Both the position numbers and the translations under genes were made by a program. DNA of 10,056 nt, taken from positions 539,776 through 549,831 of the forward strand of contig JAMYWO010000001.1 in the NCBI GenBank assembly GCA_024220525.1, written 5' to 3'. This DNA is from Cochliopodium minus (Eukaryota; Discosea; Himatismenida; Cochliopodiidae). Under the pieces are notes generated by a model, which had not been told where the DNA came from, did not search any database, and saw nothing but the letters and a program-made list of their open reading frames with translations. Below, one piece after another: positions 1-3,921 of this stretch; the stretch's first letter is position 1, and every line of letters begins with the position of its first letter.

Positions 1-77
1 ATTTACACTATTAATGAAAAATCACTATGTTTTTGTGGACATGATTCAGATGATTGTGATGATATTGATTATAGTGA
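1..77. repeat. Direct terminal repeat, left copy (contig overlap)
   Basis: These 77 bases are identical to 9980-10056. They are coding sequence, and the gene entering from the right end continues in frame here, so this is best read as the overlap of a circular or head-to-tail assembly rather than a biological terminal repeat. A 77-base exact overlap is also a common assembler k-mer length. The unit length is then 9979 bp. Confidence 0.95.
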
Positions 78-174
78 CATTGAGATTTATTATGATAAGT
101 ATTTTAATATGGACTTAATTAAAAAAGAATATGGTGAATATGCTTATGTTGGACTAATTTTAGAAAAATATTAA
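1..174 (+). CDS. Acidic 78-aa protein of unknown function, 3' part
   Basis: This is the 3' part (57 codons and TAA) of a gene whose start lies at 9917 across the contig join; on the closed circle the product has 78 residues. I do not recognise it. It carries a compact Cys/His cluster (C31, C33, H35, C40) embedded in a very acidic stretch (residues 36-49, mostly D with S and Y), which could bind a metal ion but matches no zinc motif I can name. The rest is rich in Tyr and Glu and ends in a short hydrophobic segment (VGLIL). It is first in a plus-strand row with the genes at 228 and 495. That it is expressed is supported by a start context and upstream motif shared with the gene at 228. Confidence 0.75.
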   Translation: MYTINEKSLCFCGHDSDDCDDIDYSDIEIYYDKYFNMDLIKKEYGEYAYVGLILEKY

Positions 175-191
175 ATTAATTTATTTGTGAT

Positions 192-231
192 TTATTGCTA
201 AAATAAAAATATATAGTATTAATATAAATGG
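192..231 (+). promoter_or_regulatory. Promoter-like block before the 81-aa gene
   Basis: The stretch reads TTATTGCTAAAATAAAA, then an AT spacer, then ATATAAATGG containing the ATG at 228. The block before the gene at 9917 is nearly the same (TTCTTGCTGAAATAAAA, spacer, ATATAAATGG), and the TTGCT core lies 33 nt from the ATG here and 34 nt there. Two separate upstream regions agreeing in sequence and spacing suggest a shared promoter class. The TAAATG start context resembles poxvirus late promoters. Confidence 0.55.
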
Positions 232-473
232 ACTACGAACAAATCAACAAACAATTAATTGAAATTAAAAACAAACTTGATACAATTCAAACAAAAAAAC
301 CGAAGAGAGTTATGACAAAAGAACCATCAGCTGCACAATTAGAACAAAGGAGAAAATTTGCAGAACTTGCGAAGAAAAAATCAGAAGAGTCAAAAGCATT
401 GAAAAATGTTGATGAATTAGCAAAAGATGATGCTAAAAAACCGGTAAAAAAAATAACAAAATCTAAAAAATAA
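228..473 (+). CDS. Lysine-rich coiled-coil small protein, 81 aa
   Basis: Unrecognised small protein with two likely helical parts. Residues 1-21 have a heptad-like spacing of Ile and Leu typical of a short coiled coil. Residues 33-57 (from PSAAQLEQ through KFAELAKK) form a second charged amphipathic helix. A Lys/Arg cluster (residues 23-27, KKPKR) sits between them and the tail (70-81) is mostly lysine. The composition suggests a nucleic-acid-binding or virion/structural accessory protein, but this is inference. The start is chosen because it lies in ATATAAATGG, shared with three other genes. The next gene begins 21 nt after the TAA and lies in the same direction, so the two may be co-transcribed. 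Confidence 0.8.
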   Translation: MDYEQINKQLIEIKNKLDTIQTKKPKRVMTKEPSAAQLEQRRKFAELAKKKSEESKALKNVDELAKDDAKKPVKKITKSKK

Positions 474-494
474 TTATCTAAATTTAATATATAA

Positions 495-620
495 ATGGCA
501 AAATCTGCAAAACAAAAGAAGGTTCAAACAGCATTTAAACAAAAAATCAAGAAAGCAAAACAAATATTTAAAAAGTCAAATATCAGTTGGAAAGCAGCTG
601 TAAAAAAAGCATTTAAATAA
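495..620 (+). CDS. Very basic 41-aa peptide
   Basis: A short open frame of 41 codons ending in TAA. It has about 15 lysines, no acidic residue, and a terminal Trp-containing amphipathic segment (SWKAAVKKAF). It starts in ATATAAATGG, the same ten bases that start the genes at 228, 8398 and 9917, which is the main reason for calling it real. A peptide this basic most likely binds or condenses nucleic acid; no family is recognised. It is the last gene of the plus-strand block and is followed by a hairpin at 651-679. Confidence 0.65.
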   Translation: MAKSAKQKKVQTAFKQKIKKAKQIFKKSNISWKAAVKKAFK

Positions 621-650
621 ATATCTAACTATCTGATAAAATTCTCTAAT

Positions 651-679
651 TATATTATTCTTATCGATAGAATAATATA
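651..679. terminator. Perfect 11-bp hairpin between convergent genes
   Basis: Arms TATATTATTCT (651-661) and AGAATAATATA (669-679) are perfectly complementary around a 7-nt loop TATCGAT. It ends one base before the stop codon of the minus-strand gene at 680 and follows the plus-strand stop at 620, so it can mark transcript ends on both strands. In Mimivirus and its virophage, hairpins at gene ends set polyadenylation sites; a similar role here is inference. Confidence 0.65.
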
Positions 680-991
680 TTAAGCACAATTAATTATTTT
701 AATATTAAATTTCTTTTCTGTTGATTTAATTGATTGTATTAATGTTGGTTTGAACCATAAAATCCATCTACTCCAAAAACCAGGTGAATTAACATTATTC
801 CAATTTTCATTAATTTGATGTCTAGCAATATAATTTTTCTTCTTTAAATTTGCCATACCTTTATCTTTTTTACTGTATATGATAAAGTCATTGTAATTAT
901 TTTGACCAAAGTAAATATGTTTGCCGTTTTGATTAATTACCATATATTTTTTTTCAGGTTTATTTGATTTATATAATTTGTATATTTTCAT
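680..991 (-). CDS. Small orphan protein of nucleocytovirus type (DUF5754-like), 103 aa
   Basis: The protein carries the landmarks of a short uncharacterised family that I recall from nucleocytoviruses and related small viruses: an FG-x3-Y-x-DF segment (residues 28-36), YIARH (54-58), ENW (62-64) and the Trp-rich core GFWSRWILWFKPT (71-83), then a helix and a short basic end. I believe the family is catalogued as DUF5754; the name is from memory and could be wrong, but the segment order is distinctive. Function is unknown. It is the last gene of a five-gene minus-strand row, separated by 28 nt from the previous gene. The start ATG lies in an AT-rich context (TTTATATG), and AATAAAAATATAT lies about 30 nt upstream, resembling the block before the gene at 228. 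Confidence 0.75.
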   Translation of the reverse strand: MKIYKLYKSNKPEKKYMVINQNGKHIYFGQNNYNDFIIYSKKDKGMANLKKKNYIARHQINENWNNVNSPGFWSRWILWFKPTLIQSIKSTEKKFNIKIINCA

Positions 992-1019
992 ATAAATTCA
1001 ACATATATTTTTATTGTAA

Positions 1020-1190
1020 TTAAATAACAAATAATACCACATCACTAGCAATACAAGCAACATTAAACCAATCAATATTACCTGAATGACAATTTTTTAA
1101 TGGCTGTATAAACGACTTATCTTCAACAAATTTTTTGACCCCCTTTTTGGCAACAAATATAATAGTTTTTTTAATTATAAATCCGATCAT
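1020..1190 (-). CDS. Small hydrophobic/basic peptide, 56 aa
   Basis: Unrecognised. The first ATG in frame is at 1190 (a TTG four codons earlier is unlikely to be used), preceded by an AT-rich stretch ending TTATAATG. The product begins with a hydrophobic and lysine-containing segment (residues 1-21), has a polar middle with one Cys and one His (C34, H35), and ends in a hydrophobic run (residues 46-56). It could associate with membranes. It sits between the genes at 680 and 1211 with spacers of 28 and 20 nt, which supports it as part of the row, but its small size and bland composition leave real doubt. Confidence 0.5.
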   Translation of the reverse strand: MIGFIIKKTIIFVAKKGVKKFVEDKSFIQPLKNCHSGNIDWFNVACIASDVVLFVI

Positions 1191-1210
1191 TATAATAATC
1201 AAATATATAA

Positions 1211-1714
1211 TTAATATTCACGTAATTCAGTCAATATTATTGTCATTTTTAATTGATCCATTACTAAATCAAACAGTTTGTAATATTTGATATTATTTTT
1301 TACTATAAGCTCATGTAAAACTTTATTGAATTCTTTGCCCCATTTAAAAAGTTTAAACCTTGAAATCTCATCATAAGAGAAAACATCTTGATCAACATAA
1401 ATATTTTCATTAAGAAAAAATGATACTATTTTTTGATCTTTGATAACATTTTTTTTATAAATAGTAACACCATTCAACCTTGTATTTTTAATATAATAAT
1501 AATGTGTAATACCTATTTCACCAGAAAAGAACTCTGGTAAATTCATTTCACTATGACATTTTTTGATGTATCTTTCAGATATTTCTTCAATTTCATGTAA
1601 ACCATTATATTTATCATTAAAATGTTTCAAAATAGTTAATTGATTATTTATATGATCATCCTGTATTAAGTAATAGAATATTTTTTTACTAATAATATAT
1701 TTAAGATTCTTCAT
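1211..1714 (-). CDS. Hypothetical protein, 167 aa
   Basis: Not recognised. The frame is long for this base composition, ends in TAA and opens at an ATG with a long pure AT run just before it (TATATATAATG). The protein looks globular and soluble, rich in Ile, Lys, Tyr and Phe, with an acidic helix around residues 39-50 (GLHEIEEISERY) and a predicted helical C-terminal third. There is no signal peptide, no clear membrane segment and no metal-binding cluster. It lies in the middle of the minus-strand row, 36 nt after the gene at 1751, and a weak ATTTAAAT element is found about 33 nt upstream of the ATG. Confidence 0.75.
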   Translation of the reverse strand: MKNLKYIISKKIFYYLIQDDHINNQLTILKHFNDKYNGLHEIEEISERYIKKCHSEMNLPEFFSGEIGITHYYYIKNTRLNGVTIYKKNVIKDQKIVSFFLNENIYVDQDVFSYDEISRFKLFKWGKEFNKVLHELIVKNNIKYYKLFDLVMDQLKMTIILTELREY

Positions 1715-1750
1715 TATATATATATTATTATATTATAAAATTTAAATGGT

Positions 1751-2161
1751 TTATAATTCAAATTCTTCAACTTCAGGTATTTTTTCGACAATTGATTTAT
1801 ATTGTGGTTGTTTCTTAACAAGTGCGTTTTCAATACTGTCTAATTTATTCATAACAACGTGTAAACAATTTTTTATTGTTTGGTTATCATCTATTTTAAC
1901 ATTAGTTTTATTTTTTGTTTTTTCAAATGATTTGGTAATCATAGAATCAAGGTCTAAGTTATCAAATTCTATAGTTAATTCAGGATCAATTTCATCAAAA
2001 TCATTATCAATCATTTTCACATCATCTGGTTTTTCAGCATTTATTTTACCAATATGTACACTACAATAATATTTTCCATCATATGCTTTTTTTGATGTAT
2101 ACATTCCATGTTCTTTACCAGTTTTTTTGCCTTTAGTAATTAAATATTCGCATTTCCCCAT
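1751..2161 (-). CDS. Cys/His N-terminal, acidic protein, 136 aa
   Basis: The N-terminus has C4, then GKKTGKEH with H18, then YYC-x2-H with C33 and H36. This C-x13-H-x14-C-x2-H layout resembles the short Gly/Lys-rich zinc-knuckle segment (C...GKxxGxxC...YCxxH) found at the ends of many nucleocytovirus proteins, with His in place of the second Cys. Residues 46-75 are strongly acidic, and residues 92-121 form a likely amphipathic helix (KNCLHVVMNKLDSIENAL). A zinc-binding adaptor or DNA-mimicking role is possible but unproven. The gene is preceded on its own strand by a TTAAAATG-TTTAAAATA motif like those before three plus-strand genes. An open frame on the opposite strand (1746-2069) is its shadow. 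Confidence 0.8.
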   Translation of the reverse strand: MGKCEYLITKGKKTGKEHGMYTSKKAYDGKYYCSVHIGKINAEKPDDVKMIDNDFDEIDPELTIEFDNLDLDSMITKSFEKTKNKTNVKIDDNQTIKNCLHVVMNKLDSIENALVKKQPQYKSIVEKIPEVEEFEL

Positions 2162-2180
2162 ATTTATAATATATAATTAG

Positions 2181-2201
2181 ATATTATTTTAAACATTTTA
2201 A
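2181..2201 (-). promoter_or_regulatory. Dyad promoter-like motif before the 136-aa gene
   Basis: Read on the minus strand this is TTAAAATGTTTAAAATAATAT, 40 nt before the ATG at 2161. It matches the motif 46-51 nt before the ATGs at 2755, 3359 and 3922. The core TTTAAA-N3-TTTAAA (2188-2202) is an inverted repeat, so it could also be a weak hairpin at the end of the gene at 2205. Confidence 0.4.
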
Positions 2202-2204
2202 ATA

Positions 2205-2528
2205 TTAGTATGCTTTATGAATAAAACTCTCAGTTATATATTCACCGGTAACTGCGGACAATGATCCTAGTAATACAGAATTAACAATTGAAGTTTCAGA
2301 AGATACACCCAATCTGAACAATAAGTATGTGCTTACACCTGCAACTGCTGGAGGAGCAAATCTTCCAATCATATTACTTGCACCATTTAAATAAGGTATT
2401 CTATCGACCAATTCATCATGAATAAATTTACTAGTTGTCACAGATAATGCAACTGTTCCACCAATGAGTAACCCCATAGGGATATCATGACCCATAACAG
2501 GTACTGATTCACCCAAAGGTACACCCAT
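2205..2528 (-). CDS. Gly/Ala-rich membrane protein, main part (107 aa)
   Basis: The product has three hydrophobic stretches: about residues 16-32 (IPMGLLIGGTVALSV), 58-75 (APPAVAGVSTYLLFRLG) and 80-95 (SIVNSVLLGSLSAVTG), separated by short polar links and ending in FIHKAY. This indicates a small integral membrane protein; I know no family name. The ATG at 2528 is the first in frame, but the frame stays open to 2546, and an in-frame TAA (2547-2549) lies just beyond an ambiguous base (N at 2544). The true start is therefore uncertain. An upstream ATG at 2671 begins a short basic frame that resumes in this frame if bases 2546-2655 are skipped (see the entry at 2529-2671). It heads the five-gene minus-strand row. 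Confidence 0.7.
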   Translation of the reverse strand: MGVPLGESVPVMGHDIPMGLLIGGTVALSVTTSKFIHDELVDRIPYLNGASNMIGRFAPPAVAGVSTYLLFRLGVSSETSIVNSVLLGSLSAVTGEYITESFIHKAY

Positions 2529-2671
2529 AATCAAAGATGTACCNCCTTAAAGAAAAGTATAAATCCAACTAAATTGTCCAACCGAAATATACAACCATAT
2601 TTAACATACATACAAAATTTAGTTTATTCTTTAAGTAGTTTCAATAAAAACGCACCTTTAAATTTTCCCAT
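2529..2671 (-). pseudogene. Interrupted 5' extension of the membrane-protein gene
   Basis: On the minus strand an ATG at 2671 opens a 15-codon frame beginning MGKFKGAFLL and stopping at TAA (2624-2626). That frame then stays open past 2544 in a phase different from the downstream gene. If 2546-2655 (110 nt) is left out, the first five codons plus one base join in frame to the gene at 2205. The left-out segment begins GTGCGT and ends TTTCTTTAAG, which fits a short spliceosomal intron, and it is flanked by similar sequences (TTTAAAGGTG and CTTTAAGGNG). Alternatives are an insertion, an assembly fault at the N, or plain intergenic DNA with the start at 2528. The plus strand is also open from about 2541 to a TAA at 2679-2681 but has no start codon. 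Confidence 0.35.
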
Positions 2672-2754
2672 TTTAAAATAATATAGATTTTATTATTTTA
2701 TTTAATTATTAAAACTATTTAAAAATAATTTTCTATTATAATATTATATAATAA
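2647..2754 (+). promoter_or_regulatory. Regulatory cassette A, before the 159-aa gene
   Basis: In order: AAAACGCAC (2647-2655), a 10-bp perfect hairpin (arms 2674-2683 and 2691-2700) carrying ATATAGATTT (2681-2690), the motif TTAAAACTATTTAAAAATA (2709-2727), then an AT run to the ATG at 2755. Cassette B (3266-3358) repeats the first two blocks with the same 34-nt offset and the third at almost the same distance from its ATG. Because the motif is nearly palindromic, it could also serve the divergent minus-strand block that begins at 2671 or 2528. Confidence 0.55.
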
Positions 2755-3234
2755 ATGCAAATCTTGAAAACTCCAACATATAAATGGCTTATTGAAAAAA
2801 TTAAATGTAGATATTTAGTTGACGAAATCTTAAAAGTAAATAAATTGAGAATTAATGATGATTTATTTTGTGACATATTTGATCCTTTCCGTTTTCATAT
2901 TGGAGATGCGCAAGATATTGATTATAATGGTATTGATGAATATTGGAATGATTTAGAAAAGACGATATTTGCTAAAAGGAAATATAATTCCAAATATGAA
3001 GGTTATGAGGAAGATCAATATCATAAAAATGAGCTAAAATATTTAACAAGTATTGCAGATAGAAAAGCACGATTTAGAAAATTATCAAAAATAATGAATA
3101 TTATGTTAACCAACAAACATAATTTAGATATTAACATTGCTGTTAAAGTATCATATTATCAACATGATCTTGATTATCTGTTTGAGGTTCCTTATGAGTA
3201 TGATAGTGAAGTCATTGAAGAATATAATAATTAG
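2755..3234 (+). CDS. Hypothetical protein, 159 aa (TAG stop)
   Basis: Not recognised. The protein is soluble in appearance, rich in Asp, Tyr, Lys and Ile, with basic N-terminal residues (KCRYLVDEILKVNKL), an Asp-rich middle (residues 50-63), a basic helix around residues 100-115 (DRKARFRKLSKIMN) and an acidic Tyr-rich end. There is no membrane segment or clear metal site. The start ATG is 46 nt after the TTAAAA-type motif. Its stop is TAG, whereas every other gene here ends in TAA, and ten more sense codons follow in frame before a TAA at 3265-3267. It is the first gene of the plus-strand replication block, 124 nt before the zinc-finger gene. Confidence 0.75.
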   Translation: MQILKTPTYKWLIEKIKCRYLVDEILKVNKLRINDDLFCDIFDPFRFHIGDAQDIDYNGIDEYWNDLEKTIFAKRKYNSKYEGYEEDQYHKNELKYLTSIADRKARFRKLSKIMNIMLTNKHNLDINIAVKVSYYQHDLDYLFEVPYEYDSEVIEEYNN

Positions 3235-3267
3235 GATGAGGAAGAACTAGGTGATGAGGATTATTAA
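3235..3267 (+). other. In-frame acidic tail after the TAG stop
   Basis: After the TAG at 3232-3234 the same frame encodes DEEELGDEDY and then TAA (3265-3267). This continues the acidic character of the preceding residues. Read-through, a recent nonsense change, or a TAG reassigned to an amino acid in the host would each give a 170-aa product. Chance is also possible because only ten codons are involved. Confidence 0.4.
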
Positions 3268-3358
3268 AACGCACTATTTTAAATAAATAATTTTAATTAA
3301 TATAGATTTAATTAAAATCATTTAAAAATATTTTGTATTATTATATTATATATTGATA
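3266..3358 (+). promoter_or_regulatory. Regulatory cassette B with hairpin, before the zinc-finger gene
   Basis: It contains AAAACGCAC (3266-3274), a perfect 11-bp hairpin (3290-3300 with 3308-3318, loop TATAGAT), and the motif TTAAAATCATTTAAAAATA (3312-3330) 47 nt before the ATG at 3359. The stem can be extended imperfectly by TTTTAAAT (3277-3284) with ATTTAAAA (3320-3327). The hairpin could end the upstream transcript while its right arm overlaps the promoter motif of the next gene. Confidence 0.55.
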
Positions 3359-3835
3359 ATGGAAATTAATAATAATGAAAATGTAATTGAAAATTTTATG
3401 GAGACACAGATAATAGAAGGTTCAAAAAAAACAATACATAAATGCATACCATGTAATTTTGTATCAATTTCAGATAGTCATAATTGGCGTAATCACTTGA
3501 AAACAAAAAAGCATGAGAGAAGAACTAATCCGAATTTTCCGGTAGAACCAAAAAAAGTTAAACCAATTAAAGTTAAAAAGGAAAAAATAAATTGGGATGA
3601 AAAAATAAAATGTGATAAATGTGATGAGAGCATGACTAGAAGATATTATAAACAATTCCATATACATACGAAAAAACATAATAAGGATGAGCAAATAGTT
3701 AATGATGAATTAAAGGTATTCTGTAAATATTGTGATAAATATATAAGAAAGGAATTTATTATTTATCATAATCAAAATAAAATTCACTTGAAAAAGAAAG
3801 AATTATATAGTTCAATTAAAAACCCAATAATTTAA
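3359..3835 (+). CDS. Three-finger C2H2-like zinc-finger protein, 158 aa
   Basis: Three Cys/His fingers are visible. Finger 1 has C29, C32, H46 and H52; finger 2 has C85, C88, H101 and H107; finger 3 has C122, C125, H137 and H143. All have C-x2-C and H-x5-H with 11-13 residues between the pairs, the long H-x5-H spacing seen in RNA- or dsRNA-binding and U1C/matrin-like fingers as well as in DNA binders. A Lys/Pro-rich linker (residues 62-77) joins fingers 1 and 2. The N-terminal 26 residues are acidic and polar. The ATG at 3359 is chosen over a TTG two codons earlier. Its place just before the polymerase suggests a nucleic-acid-binding replication or regulatory factor; the exact role is unknown. 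Confidence 0.85.
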   Translation: MEINNNENVIENFMETQIIEGSKKTIHKCIPCNFVSISDSHNWRNHLKTKKHERRTNPNFPVEPKKVKPIKVKKEKINWDEKIKCDKCDESMTRRYYKQFHIHTKKHNKDEQIVNDELKVFCKYCDKYIRKEFIIYHNQNKIHLKKKELYSSIKNPII

Positions 3836-3837
3836 AA

Positions 3838-3873
3838 TAATTATTTTATTAATTTAATTTAATAAAATAATTA
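3838..3873. terminator. Perfect 15-bp hairpin after the zinc-finger gene
   Basis: Arms TAATTATTTTATTAA (3838-3852) and TTAATAAAATAATTA (3859-3873) are fully complementary around the 6-nt loop TTTAAT. It starts three bases after the TAA of the zinc-finger gene and runs into the motif before the polymerase gene. It is the strongest hairpin I found in the window. Position suggests a transcript-end or polyadenylation signal. Confidence 0.65.
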
Positions 3874-3921
3874 AAATGACTTAAAGTAAAAATATTATAT
3901 TATATTATATTATATAATACG
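3871..3921 (+). promoter_or_regulatory. Promoter-like motif and AT repeat before the polymerase gene
   Basis: TTAAAATGACTTAAAGTAAAAATA (3871-3894) lies 51 nt before the ATG at 3922 and is a variant of the motif found before 2755 and 3359. It is followed by about four copies of a 5-base repeat, ATATT (3892-3911), ending TATATAATACG before the ATG. Confidence 0.5.

Noticed and set aside
1746-2069. Plus-strand open frame of 107 codons with a TAAATG start
   Set aside because: It lies fully antisense to the 136-aa gene, which has a Cys/His motif, a proper upstream motif and a fitting place in the minus-strand row. Its Ser/Phe/Leu-rich translation is typical of an antisense shadow.
3470-3694. Minus-strand hydrophobic open frame
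   Set aside because: It is antisense to the zinc-finger gene, whose regularly spaced Cys and His pairs show which strand codes.
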